Shown: positions 16,426 through 23,688 of the stretch, piece by piece | How the letters are laid out: each line of letters opens with the position of its first letter | How positions within the stretch are numbered: the stretch's first letter is position 1 | Source of the DNA: Methylotenera_A sp046594915 | Lineage (GTDB): Bacteria; Pseudomonadota; Gammaproteobacteria; Burkholderiales; Methylophilaceae | Assembly: GCA_046594915.1 (NCBI GenBank) | Contig: JBKJRC010000006.1 | Coordinates: 62,001-126,000, forward strand | DNA length: 64,000 nucleotides | Direction: 5' to 3' | Notes under the pieces: model-generated | What the model was told of the DNA's origin: nothing | The model's input: only the letters and a program-made list of their open reading frames with translations | The model's database searches: none | Program-made: the position numbers and the translations under genes

Positions 16426-16875
16426 CTAACTGCTGTACTTTGTTTTCATTCGTTCGTAATCGGCTAAATACTCTTTTGCTAAACTGTCTTTTTGTTTGTC
16501 GCTCAACAGTTTGCCTGATAACTGAAAAAATGCTTTTTCTTCTTCATCCAAATGGTGATTTACCTTATCGCATAAGGCTTTTGCGCGCGTTAACCAGCCT
16601 TGCACGGTTGGGTCGTTGGTGGTTAATTCTTCCATCAACTCTTCCATTTCATGATGTTCTGACAACGCGTGGCGCGAGATAGAAAGGCCAGCATCTTCCA
16701 TCATAATCGGGCAATATAAAAAACGTTCTTCCGCCGCGGCGTGCGCTTCTAGTTCTACTTTTAATGACTTAAACATCTGTTTACGCAAATTTACATCTGG
16801 ATCGCTGGCTAGCAATTCCTTGCAAAGCTTTCTTTGTTCGTCGTGACTTTGTCTTAAGGCTTCATAAATATTCAT
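16426..16875 (-). CDS. Hemerythrin HHE-domain protein
   Basis: The 149 residues make a four-helix bundle with the iron ligands in sequence: 'QSHDEQRK' (helix 1), 'EAHAAAEERFLYCPI' (helix 2, H-xxx-E), 'HALSEHHEMEELM' (helix 3) and 'VNHHLDEEEKAFF' (helix 4, H-xxx-E). This is the cytosolic HHE type, which binds oxygen or nitric oxide or acts in oxidative stress. It shares the strand with a receiver-domain gene upstream and the DoxX gene downstream. Confidence 0.92.
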   Translation of the reverse strand: MNIYEALRQSHDEQRKLCKELLASDPDVNLRKQMFKSLKVELEAHAAAEERFLYCPIMMEDAGLSISRHALSEHHEMEELMEELTTNDPTVQGWLTRAKALCDKVNHHLDEEEKAFFQLSGKLLSDKQKDSLAKEYLADYERMKTKYSS

Positions 16876-16940
16876 GTGGATTCCAAAAATTTTGGTCTAA
16901 ATTAGTGTTAACTTATTATTTTTATTACTATTTTTAAAAA

Positions 16941-17432
16941 TTAATGCTGATGAAAACGATTTGCCTCAAGTTCAATCGCCTCAATCGCTAAATCGAAATC
17001 CATGGATTTATCAAAAAAGTAGTGCACGCCTAAGCTTTTGGCTAAATTGCGGTAATGCGGGTGCGCATGATTGGTTAGCATAATCAAAATGGGCTGTTTA
17101 AAAGGGTAACCCGCTTTTTGGATATGGCGAATGACTTCAAAACCATTGCCCTCGGCCAATTCGATATCTAATAACAAGATATCGAACTCAGTTTCATCTA
17201 ACAGGTTGATGGCTTTATATTGAGTGGCGGCGATGGCTGTTACGGCAACGTGGTTGAGGTTGTTGATGGTTTCGAACAGTACTTCACGTAATAAAGTTGA
17301 ATCTTCCACCAGTAACATTTTCATCGGTTCAGATATCATTTTCATCGGCTGCGATGCCAATAGATGCTCAGTACTCGCCATGGCTGTAATTTCTGCGGCT
17401 TTATCGGTGAAACTGTTTGGAAAGACTGACAT
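16941..17432 (-). CDS. Stand-alone response-regulator receiver protein
   Basis: Residues ~39-160 form a CheY-like receiver: acidic pair 'LLVEDS', phosphoacceptor D89 in 'ILLLDIELAEGNGF', Thr switch in 'ILIMLTNHAH' and Lys in 'FFDKS'. There is no output domain, so it would act by protein contact or in a phosphorelay. The first ~38 residues are not conserved and contain a small direct duplication ('PMKMISEPMKM', from DNA CCGATGAAAATG twice). The true start may therefore be Met37 or Met39; no ribosome site decides. It lies 110 bases downstream of the NarL-type regulator, with a variant of the island motif between (17512-17528). Confidence 0.85.
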   Translation of the reverse strand: MSVFPNSFTDKAAEITAMASTEHLLASQPMKMISEPMKMLLVEDSTLLREVLFETINNLNHVAVTAIAATQYKAINLLDETEFDILLLDIELAEGNGFEVIRHIQKAGYPFKQPILIMLTNHAHPHYRNLAKSLGVHYFFDKSMDFDLAIEAIELEANRFHQH

Positions 17433-17511
17433 TTTATAGGATTGCTAACAAAGAATAATTGAGTAAACCATATTGTATGGCAGGATTAATAATAAAAATA
17501 TCGGGCGTTAT

Positions 17512-17528
17512 CTGACATACGGCTACAG
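17512..17528 (-). promoter_or_regulatory. Variant of the island regulatory motif
   Basis: On the plus strand this reads CTGA, 8 bases, TACAG; the same variant occurs at 19158-19174. It lies 80 bases before the receiver gene start, similar to the distances of the full motifs at 19475 and 19785. It is weaker than those, because the right half has an inserted A. Confidence 0.35.
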
Positions 17529-17546
17529 GATTTTGCGACAGTTTCA

Positions 17547-18179
17547 TTACGTAATTAACGCATTTTTAATTGCATAATAGGTTAAATCTGCGTTGGTTTT
17601 AAGGCTCATTTTTTCTAAAATGCGCGCCCGATAAGTGCTGACCGTTTTAACACTGATATTAAGTTCGTTGCCAATTTCGGTTGCGCTTAAACCGCCCGCT
17701 AATTTAAAAAATACCTGAAACTCGCGGTCACTCAGCGTTTCGTGCAATTGTTTTTCGGTCGGGTGGCTTAATTGTTCGCTCATTAATTCGGCTAGTTCGG
17801 CAGAAATATAGCGTTTGCCGTTGGCAATGGTGCGAATGGCTTTCATGATTTCGTCTGAATCAGCGTCTTTAGACAAATAGCCTTTGCAGCCGTTGCGGAT
17901 CAGATTTAGCGCGTATTGGGCTTCTGCGTAACCGCTTAATATTAGCACCGGTAAATCGGGCGCCACATGTTTTAAATCATGCAGTGTATCGACACCATTT
18001 TTATCCGGCATCGAAATATCTAAAACCACCACATCGTAGCGATTTTCTCTAACTAGATTAAGCGCTTCTAAACCAGAACCCGCTTCACCCGTTACCGTTA
18101 AATCAGCTTCAAGCGCAATCAGGTTCTTTAAACCCTGGCGCACAATGCTGTGATCGTCGACGAGTAAAACATTCTTCAT
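17547..18179 (-). CDS. NarL/FixJ-type response regulator
   Basis: Residues 1-120 are a receiver ('VLLVDDHSIVRQGL', phosphoacceptor D54 in 'VVVLDISMPDKNGV', Lys in 'YLSKDAD'). Residues ~145-205 are a LuxR-type helix-turn-helix ('LSDREFQVF ... LSATEIGNELNISVKTVSTYRARILEKM'). Such regulators bind inverted half-sites as dimers after phosphorylation. The histidine kinase at 19794-21296 has the HisKA_3 domain that normally pairs with this class, and the conserved motif around 19.1-22.2 kb is a candidate target. It is third in a minus-strand run after DUF883 and a holin-like gene, with about 20-base gaps. Confidence 0.95.
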   Translation of the reverse strand: MKNVLLVDDHSIVRQGLKNLIALEADLTVTGEAGSGLEALNLVRENRYDVVVLDISMPDKNGVDTLHDLKHVAPDLPVLILSGYAEAQYALNLIRNGCKGYLSKDADSDEIMKAIRTIANGKRYISAELAELMSEQLSHPTEKQLHETLSDREFQVFFKLAGGLSATEIGNELNISVKTVSTYRARILEKMSLKTNADLTYYAIKNALIT

Positions 18180-18201
18180 AGCTTAAGCCCAAATAAATTG
18201 A

Positions 18202-18699
18202 TTATCGATTGGCTTCTTCCGATGTATCAGCGGTACCATCTAAGCCGCTTCTGAATACTTGCCAATCACGCTCTACTTGTACCATAGATTTTGCAAGAAG
18301 CGGTTGTTTTTTCCAAGATTTGCGCACAACTAGGTAGACACAAATGCTGATGATAATCGGTAAAATCATGCTAGTTCCTAAAATTAGGTCGCGGTGCGGG
18401 CTGTTCCAGGCCGTTGCAAATAACCACATCACAGCTGTTAAGCCAGAAAATATAACCGCAACCAGAATAAACATCAGCGCCAGTAAGCTATTAACCAAGC
18501 GCCGTAAATCGTTGTTAAATTGACTTTTAAATAAGGCGGCGTGGCTTTCTAGCAACGCCGCCATATTTTTTTTCAACCCGCTTAAATGATTGTTACCCGG
18601 ATTGTCATGCACGTCAGTCATACGGTTACGTATAAAACGGGCAATCACAAATTGGGCAACTAGTTTAAGCACGGTGTTTAACATGGTTGAAAGTCTCAA
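18202..18699 (-). CDS. Holin-X-like (phage holin superfamily III) membrane protein
   Basis: The 165-residue protein has two adjacent membrane helices (about 69-92 and 102-124) between charged amphipathic ends, as in the putative Holin-X/DUF1469 proteins. These are commonly encoded next to DUF883/ElaB-type genes and are not phage genes here. It sits 18 bases downstream of the DUF883 gene and 22 bases before the NarL-type regulator, so the three are almost surely one operon. The role is unknown; linkage suggests envelope stress. Confidence 0.82.
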   Translation of the reverse strand: MRLSTMLNTVLKLVAQFVIARFIRNRMTDVHDNPGNNHLSGLKKNMAALLESHAALFKSQFNNDLRRLVNSLLALMFILVAVIFSGLTAVMWLFATAWNSPHRDLILGTSMILPIIISICVYLVVRKSWKKQPLLAKSMVQVERDWQVFRSGLDGTADTSEEANR

Positions 18700-18717
18700 G
18701 TCTTAGAATTATTTGAA

Positions 18718-19140
18718 TTATTTAGAGGATTGTTTAGAGCCAAGAATATAACCAAGCAGTACGCCTGCACCAATCGCCAGCCCTAAGCTCATTAAAGGTT
18801 TGTCTTGCACGGTTTGTGCAGTGCGATCTCTGCTGACTGCGTACGCGTGCGTAACTTCATCTTTAACAGTGCCTTTTAATTCATAGGCTTTGTCTAAAAT
18901 TTGATTTTTTAATTCAGACACATTGGTCGAATTAGTATATTGCGCCAGTAAAGATTTTAGGCTTGCAATCACGTTAAGTGCTTCATGCTTGGTTTCAGTC
19001 GCTTTTTGTTGCACGGTATCACCAATATTTTCAGCGCTACGTTTAACATCTGTTGCTACCTCATCCACATTATTTCTCATGTTATCTGCAAGTTGAGCAG
19101 CTTTATCTTTTACTTCGTCTTGTTTGTTTGAATTAAACAT
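18718..19140 (-). CDS. DUF883 (ElaB/YqjD-like) membrane-anchored protein
   Basis: The 140 residues are mostly a charged alpha-helical, coiled-coil-like rod ('DKAAQLADNMRNNVDEVATDVKRSAENIGD') ending in one C-terminal membrane helix with 'KPLMSLGLAIGAGVLLGYILGS', the hallmark of DUF883/ElaB/YqjD. In E. coli, YqjD and ElaB are tail-anchored, ribosome-associated, and induced in stationary phase; whether this holds here is inference. AAGGAAATC before the ATG supports the start. It heads the operon with the holin-like gene and the NarL-type regulator. Confidence 0.9.
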   Translation of the reverse strand: MFNSNKQDEVKDKAAQLADNMRNNVDEVATDVKRSAENIGDTVQQKATETKHEALNVIASLKSLLAQYTNSTNVSELKNQILDKAYELKGTVKDEVTHAYAVSRDRTAQTVQDKPLMSLGLAIGAGVLLGYILGSKQSSK

Positions 19141-19157
19141 AATGATTTCCTTTTTTA

Positions 19158-19174
19158 CTGATTAATTTGTACAG
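19158..19174 (-). promoter_or_regulatory. Variant of the island regulatory motif
   Basis: Minus-strand reading is CTGTACA, 4 bases, AATCAG, differing from the full motif by one inserted T. It lies 18 bases before the DUF883 start and next to a TACAG-N6-CTGTA palindrome. It would place the DUF883-holin-regulator operon under the same control. Confidence 0.45.
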
Positions 19175-19229
19175 AATCAACTGTACTGTTAAAAGTTTGT
19201 ATATTAAGTGTTCGTAAAATTGCTAAAAA

Positions 19230-19388
19230 TTAACGTTTTCTGCCCATTAAAAATGAAACAATGGTGATGGCCAAAAATACAAAGAATAATACTTTTGCAA
19301 TTTCAGTGGCGCCAGCGGCAATGCCACCAAAGCCAAATACAGCGGCGATTAACGCGATAACAAAAAATACAACGGTGTAATGCAGCAT
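19230..19388 (-). CDS. DUF1328 micro-protein (first copy)
   Basis: Only 52 residues. It begins 'MLHYTVVFFVIALIAAVFGF', has 'GGIAAGATEIAKVLFFVF' in the middle and ends 'SFLMGRKR'. These are the marks of DUF1328/YtjA proteins: two membrane helices with a Gly/Ala-rich turn. AAGGAGAAATAAC before the ATG is a strong ribosome site. The second copy lies 150 bases upstream on the same strand. Function is unknown; members are often stress-induced. Confidence 0.9.
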   Translation of the reverse strand: MLHYTVVFFVIALIAAVFGFGGIAAGATEIAKVLFFVFLAITIVSFLMGRKR

Positions 19389-19474
19389 GTTATTTCTCCT
19401 TCAATCAGTTAATGAATATAAATGCACAACCGAAACTTTAATTAAATGTAACAATTGGCATCAGCAGTCAATAT

Positions 19475-19502
19475 CTGATTATCTTGTCAGACAATACTGA
19501 CA
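19475..19502 (-). promoter_or_regulatory. Island regulatory motif, site A
   Basis: The minus strand reads TGTC, 8 bases, CTGACA, AGAT, AATCAG. It is the 28-base composite motif shared with sites B, C and D, and lies 86 bases before the first DUF1328 gene. Inside it TGTCAG-ACAATA-CTGACA (plus strand) also forms a perfect inverted repeat. Confidence 0.65.
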
Positions 19503-19537
19503 GCGCAATGTTCTTTTTATACGATTAAAAAGTGCGT

Positions 19538-19711
19538 TTAAAATATTAGGCTGATGCCAAGCACGGCCGCGACAACGACTAATATAGCGAGAATAATAAA
19601 AACAAAGAAGAAAAACTTAGCGATTTTGCTAGCGCCAGATTCGACGTTTTTAAACCCCAGCCAACCAGCGATAACAGCGATGACAAAAAATACCAATGCG
19701 TAAGTCAACAT
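19538..19711 (-). CDS. DUF1328 micro-protein (second copy)
   Basis: This 57-residue paralogue of the gene at 19230 begins 'MLTYALVFFVIAVIAGWLGF' and has 'SGASKIAKFFFFVF' in the turn and second helix. The C-terminal end is hydrophobic (ISLIF) where the first copy is basic. A weak ribosome site (AAGGA, 6 bases before the ATG) is present. It is divergent from the histidine kinase gene; only 82 bases separate the starts, and site B lies within. Confidence 0.88.
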   Translation of the reverse strand: MLTYALVFFVIAVIAGWLGFKNVESGASKIAKFFFFVFIILAILVVVAAVLGISLIF

Positions 19712-19784
19712 GATTTATCCTTAAAAATATATATTTGTAACCAAATGTTAACAAATAATTTAATTAAAGTTTAACAGCTATAAT

Positions 19785-19812
19785 CTGATTTTTATGTCAG
19801 AAAACGATGACA
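19785..19812 (-). promoter_or_regulatory. Island regulatory motif, site B
   Basis: The minus strand reads TGTC, 8 bases, CTGACA, TAAA, AATCAG. It lies 73 bases before the second DUF1328 start and overlaps the ATG of the histidine-kinase gene (19794). A protein bound here could activate the DUF1328 gene and block the kinase gene. Confidence 0.65.
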
Positions 19813-21296
19813 ACTTGAACACCGCAAAAAAAAATAATCTAGCACAACAATTGGGCCAAGCGATCAAAGCTGTTTATAACCAGGGTTGGCGCGCATTCGA
19901 AAAAGTCATCAGCCTGCTTGGCGGTCGTACCATTGCCATGTTGGCGATGGCGTTATTATTAACCATGGTATCGGTTTTCTTTTCCGATAACTGGATTGTA
20001 TCTATTGAACATCAAGGTGAAGTTATTGGACAAGTCCGAACCAATATCATGAGTTTACAAAACCTTAAAACTAATTTGTATCAGGCAGAAAGTGCGCAGC
20101 GCGGTTATTTATACACCAGGCGCGCTGTTTATGTAGAGCCATTTGATTTAGCAATAGCCTCTGCACGATCAAATATTGAAAAACTAGATACGTCGCTTGA
20201 GTTAACCGAAGAAAGTGATAACAAGCAAAAAAGCCTTGATTGGCTTAAAAGCATTTCAGCTAGCTTAGAAGCCAAAGCCGCGGAAATGAAAGTGACCATT
20301 AATCTGGTTAAATCGGGCAAAAATTTAGAGGCGAAACAAGTGGTTGATTTAGATGAAAGCTTTACCGCGACCAATGAATTCATCTTAGTTTCTGATACGT
20401 TGATTCAAAATCAATATGATCAATTAGATGCGCTGTTGGCAAAACGGCGTAACCTCGTTTCATTGGCAAGGGCATCGGTGATTGGTGGCGCGTTAGTGCT
20501 GATTATAATAGTTGTGATAGTGATTAAACAATTGCTGGCTGAAATCGTAATTAAAAGTAAATTACAGAAAAGGGTACTGCAAGAAAACGAAATCTACGAA
20601 GTAAAGCTGCAACAGCAAACCAAGTTGTTGCGCAGTTTGGCTTTAGATTATCAGGCCGATGTAGAACGCGAACGGCAAAAATTATCGCGCGAACTGCATG
20701 ACGAATTAGGCTCGATATTTACCGCCACCAAAATGGATATTGCGTGGGTGATTAAAAAAGTGAAAGATATTGCGCCAGATATCGTGGCTAAATTAACTAA
20801 AACCAGCAGTTATGTCGATCAAGGTATTCAATATCAGCGCCATATTGTGCAAGAGCTGCATCCTTCCATGTTGTCTACTTTTGGCTTTTGGCCAGCGCTG
20901 CAATCGCTGATTAATGATGCAGCAGAACGCAATCAGTGGAATTTAACCTTAAATTTACCCGATGAAAATACAAAATTGAATGATACGATTAGCTTGGTGG
21001 CGTATCGCATTGTGCAAGAAACGCTGAATAATGCCAATAAATACGCCAAAGCCACCGCGATTTCGGTGGATGTGATGCTAGACGATTTATATGTAAAACT
21101 GGAAATTCAGGATAACGGTGTTGGCGTGGACATGAATGCACTAGACGGCAATACGCATGGTTTATCGGGCATGCGCCATCGCGTGCTGGCAATTGGTGGC
21201 CGCTTTCAAATGCACAGCGAACCTGGCCAAGGCGTGTTGATTCGTGCGTTAATTCCGCTGGATGTGGCGGCAATAGAAGCAATCACCATTGAATAA
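19794..21296 (+). CDS. CHASE3-domain sensor histidine kinase (NarX/LiaS class)
   Basis: The order is a cytosolic N-terminus of ~45 residues, TM1 (about 46-65), a periplasmic CHASE3-like helical bundle (about 66-222, with 'AESAQRGYLYTRR'), TM2 (about 226-246), a coiled coil, HisKA_3 with His302 in 'SRELHDELGS', and a HATPase ('IVQETLNNANKYAKA', 'DNGVGVDM', 'GLSGMRHRV'). HisKA_3 kinases phosphorylate NarL-type regulators; the one at 17547-18179 is the obvious partner. The start is uncertain by a few codons because no ribosome site is visible and site B overlaps the ATG. The ligand is unknown. Confidence 0.93.
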   Translation: MSENDDNLNTAKKNNLAQQLGQAIKAVYNQGWRAFEKVISLLGGRTIAMLAMALLLTMVSVFFSDNWIVSIEHQGEVIGQVRTNIMSLQNLKTNLYQAESAQRGYLYTRRAVYVEPFDLAIASARSNIEKLDTSLELTEESDNKQKSLDWLKSISASLEAKAAEMKVTINLVKSGKNLEAKQVVDLDESFTATNEFILVSDTLIQNQYDQLDALLAKRRNLVSLARASVIGGALVLIIIVVIVIKQLLAEIVIKSKLQKRVLQENEIYEVKLQQQTKLLRSLALDYQADVERERQKLSRELHDELGSIFTATKMDIAWVIKKVKDIAPDIVAKLTKTSSYVDQGIQYQRHIVQELHPSMLSTFGFWPALQSLINDAAERNQWNLTLNLPDENTKLNDTISLVAYRIVQETLNNANKYAKATAISVDVMLDDLYVKLEIQDNGVGVDMNALDGNTHGLSGMRHRVLAIGGRFQMHSEPGQGVLIRALIPLDVAAIEAITIE

Positions 21297-21331
21297 AACT
21301 CAAGCATCATTCGTTAACAATAAGGCCAGCT

Positions 21332-21377
21332 TAAATAAAGCTTTGTAGAATAAAGCTTTTTAAATAAAGCTTTGTAG
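21332..21377. repeat. 29-bp direct repeat
   Basis: TAAATAAAGCTTTGTAG occurs at 21332 and again at 21361 (period 29), with a further AATAAAGCTTT between. It lies after the histidine-kinase gene and runs into the start of motif site C. Confidence 0.7.
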
Positions 21378-21400
21378 TCTGTTTCTGACAATGTAATCAG
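21373..21400 (+). promoter_or_regulatory. Island regulatory motif, site C
   Basis: TGTA, 8 bases, CTGACA, ATGT, AATCAG, 106 bases before the first EF-hand/BON gene. It shares the longer prefix TTTGTAGTCT with site D. Confidence 0.65.
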
Positions 21401-21506
21401 TTTAAGTTGGATTTTTTTAACACTTTCACCTGCGTAATATGCTGACATAACAAAACCGTGACTAAGCTTCGGTTATGTTATTAAATCAATTATCAGGAGT
21501 TATTAA

Positions 21507-22025
21507 ATGAAAACTTTATCAACCTTAAAATCAACTACATTCGCAATCGCAATGGCTTTTGGTGTGGCCAGCATGCAAGCAAGTGCATTTGATACAGATG
21601 CCATTCAAGAAGGTCAGGCACCGTTGGCAGAAGAATTCAAAAAATTAGATATCAACGCGAATGCATCGTTAACACTTGATGAAGCGGGTAGCGATAAGCT
21701 CTTTAATGCTAACAATTTTACCAAAGCTGATATTGATGCGGATGGCGTGCTAAATCAAGACGAATACACCAACTATAAATCTACTGCGCAAAAGAAAGTA
21801 GTGAAAAGAGTTGTTTCTGATAGCACCATTACCGCTAAAGCTAAAGCAGAACTTTTGGCTGAAAGAGGTTTAAAAAGTACGCAAATTAGCGTAAAAACTT
21901 ACAAAGGCCAAGTGATTTTAAGCGGCTTTGTAGATGACGAATTGTCAAAAGTGAAAGCGGAGACCATCGTTACTAAAATTGAAGGCGTTAATTCGGTTAA
22001 AAATAGCTTAGTGGTTAGAAGCTAA
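21507..22025 (+). CDS. EF-hand/BON-domain exported protein (first copy)
   Basis: A signal peptide (about 1-27, ends ASA) is followed by a region with EF-hand-like loops: 'LDINANASLTLDEA' and 'DIDADGVLNQDEY', the second close to a canonical calcium loop. A BON domain follows from ~105 to 172: 'SDSTITAKAKAELL ... QISVKTYKGQVILSGFVDDE ... VKNSLVVRS', as in OsmY. BON domains bind phospholipid and stabilise the envelope under stress. AGGAG before the ATG fixes the start. It has its own terminator (22049). The paralogue at 22290 has the same architecture. Confidence 0.9.
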   Translation: MKTLSTLKSTTFAIAMAFGVASMQASAFDTDAIQEGQAPLAEEFKKLDINANASLTLDEAGSDKLFNANNFTKADIDADGVLNQDEYTNYKSTAQKKVVKRVVSDSTITAKAKAELLAERGLKSTQISVKTYKGQVILSGFVDDELSKVKAETIVTKIEGVNSVKNSLVVRS

Positions 22026-22048
22026 CATTTAGAGATCGACTCGCTTTT

Positions 22049-22090
22049 AAAGCCACGCATCCTTACAGTTGCGTGGCTTTTTAGTTTTTT
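22049..22090 (+). terminator. Rho-independent terminator after the first EF-hand/BON gene
   Basis: An 11-base perfect stem (AAAGCCACGCA / TGCGTGGCTTT) with a T-rich tail. Confidence 0.9.
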
Positions 22091-22115
22091 AAAACGCGTT
22101 ATTTAACGAGACATT

Positions 22116-22143
22116 TGTAGTCTATGACTGACAAAAGAATCAG
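22116..22143 (+). promoter_or_regulatory. Island regulatory motif, site D
   Basis: TGTA, 8 bases, CTGACA, AAAG, AATCAG, 146 bases before the second EF-hand/BON gene; prefix TTTGTAGTCT as in site C. Confidence 0.65.
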
Positions 22144-22289
22144 CGCTTGATGGACTTTACTGTAGATTTGAATGCATTAATATGCCATTACTGCACGATT
22201 AAATCATGACCATTCAACCAAAAGTCTGAAAATTTGAATGCGTAATGTGTTTAATTGAACAATTTGCACAATTAATAGGAGCGATAAAA

Positions 22290-22949
22290 ATGAAAACAAA
22301 CATGACAAACACACTTAAACACGCTGTAGTTTTAGCGCTTGGCGCAACTGCAATTAACGCTTGGGCAGCCGACAGCACAGACGCTTACAATAACGCAAGA
22401 TGGCAAACACCAGTGGCAGCAGAATTTGCAGCCTTAGATACTACGGGCAATGGTTTATTGTTGCCAAACGAAGCCGCAAAAGGCAAAGCGTTTAACAAAA
22501 AAACTTTTGCACAAGCTGATGCGAATCACGATGGTTACATTGACCAAAACGAATATGTGTATTTTAAAACAGGCGCTTGGCCAGAATCTGTGATGGCAAA
22601 AGCCGCTGCGGATGAAGCAGATTTACCGCATTCTGCACAGGCAATGACTGGCTCAGAAGATAAAGCCATGGCTGCGAATGAGCAAGCCGATGACGACCAA
22701 TCTGGCGATATGGAAAGAAGAAGCGTTGGCAAAGTGATTGACGACAGCGTCATTACTGCAAAAGCCAAAGCGGAGATTTTACGCACAGCCGACTTAAAAA
22801 CACTGCAAATTAGCGTTGACACGCGCGATGGCGAAGTGACTTTAACTGGCACTGTTGACAATGCAGCCGCAAAATTGAAAGCCGAACAAGTGGTTTCACA
22901 AGTGGGCGGTGTTAAATCGGTTAAAAATAACTTAGAAGTAAAAAATTAA
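22290..22949 (+). CDS. EF-hand/BON-domain exported protein (second copy)
   Basis: The start at 22290 follows TAGGAGCGATAAAA and a signal peptide (ends AWA); an earlier in-frame ATG at 22245 would add 15 unsupported residues. The order is an EF-hand pair ('LDTTGNGLLLPNEA', 'DANHDGYIDQNEY', the latter a canonical calcium loop), an acidic linker of ~50 residues, and a BON domain ('DDSVITAKAKAEIL ... QISVDTRDGEVTLTGTVDN ... VKNNLEVKN'). It is 219 aa, longer than its paralogue because of the linker. It probably acts in the periplasm with the same stress regulation. Confidence 0.9.
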   Translation: MKTNMTNTLKHAVVLALGATAINAWAADSTDAYNNARWQTPVAAEFAALDTTGNGLLLPNEAAKGKAFNKKTFAQADANHDGYIDQNEYVYFKTGAWPESVMAKAAADEADLPHSAQAMTGSEDKAMAANEQADDDQSGDMERRSVGKVIDDSVITAKAKAEILRTADLKTLQISVDTRDGEVTLTGTVDNAAAKLKAEQVVSQVGGVKSVKNNLEVKN

Positions 22950-22986
22950 CCATTAAAACGTATTCACTTTTGCTCGTTAATTTTAT

Positions 22987-23022
22987 AAAAGCCGCCTGAT
23001 GCAAATTAGGCGGCTTTTTTGT
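22987..23022. terminator. Bidirectional terminator between the second BON gene and blc
   Basis: AAAAGCCGCCT / AGGCGGCTTTT stem with a 10-base loop and a T-run, between convergent genes. Confidence 0.88.
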
Positions 23023-23078
23023 TAACTAAATTTAATCTTGATTTATGTTATCACGCGAATTTATTTTGTCATTACCAT

Positions 23079-23684
23079 CTATTCATTGACGTGCGGGCCT
23101 GCTTTGTAATCTATTATTTCAGTGGTTTGTGCCACGTAAATCAGTTTATTCGTTGCAAAGCCCAACTCTTTAGCTTGCGCAATCAAGTGTTGTTTAATCG
23201 GGTAAGCTAGTTGCGGCGTGCGCGATAAAATCCACAAATAATCTTTGCCACTGGTCACCATCGCGTAATTGTAATAAGGTTTATCCAGCTCAATAATATT
23301 GTAAGGCGCGTAAAATGGTCCAAAAAAAGACACTTTTAATTTGCCCGAATAAGTACCATCTTGGTTTGCTGCATCTACAAAATGGGCTTTGCCTTCGGCT
23401 TGCTTCCACGCATTTTTTTTGCGGCTAAAACCACGATTAATCACGGTAATCGTACCATCCGTGTTTTTAATATATTGTGCGGTTACATTTTGCAAATCGC
23501 GTTCAAAGCTATGATCTAACCGCGCGATTTCATACCAAGTGCCTAAATATTGGTTTGCATCAATATTTTGTACTACTTTCAGGTTTGCTTGCTGGTTAGA
23601 ACAGGCAAACAAACTAACACATAAAGTGGCTATAGATAGTGTTGCATAAATTGTTAAATGTGTTTTTGAAAACATTTTTTGCAT
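23079..23684 (-). CDS. blc: Outer-membrane lipocalin (Blc-like lipoprotein)
   Basis: The start at 23684 is preferred: AAGGG lies eight bases before it, inside the yaiI stop region, and the resulting N-terminus has a lipobox ('VSLFAC'). A longer frame to 23732 would overlap yaiI. The mature part has the lipocalin opening 'YLGTWYEIARLDHSFERDL', 'VTAQY', 'YYNYAMVTS' and 'YLWILSRTP'. Blc binds fatty acids or lysophospholipid in the outer membrane and is a stationary-phase or stress protein in E. coli. It follows yaiI closely and shares its transcript. Confidence 0.92.
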   Translation of the reverse strand: MQKMFSKTHLTIYATLSIATLCVSLFACSNQQANLKVVQNIDANQYLGTWYEIARLDHSFERDLQNVTAQYIKNTDGTITVINRGFSRKKNAWKQAEGKAHFVDAANQDGTYSGKLKVSFFGPFYAPYNIIELDKPYYNYAMVTSGKDYLWILSRTPQLAYPIKQHLIAQAKELGFATNKLIYVAQTTEIIDYKAGPHVNE

Positions 23685-23688
23685 TAAT

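Noticed and set aside
16884..16896. CCAAAAATTTTGG palindrome before the hemerythrin gene
   Set aside because: Short, AT-rich and overlapping the ribosome site region; not distinguishable from chance without comparison.
18202..18699. Prophage holin
   Set aside because: No other phage gene is present, and this holin-like family is chromosomal and linked to DUF883 genes.
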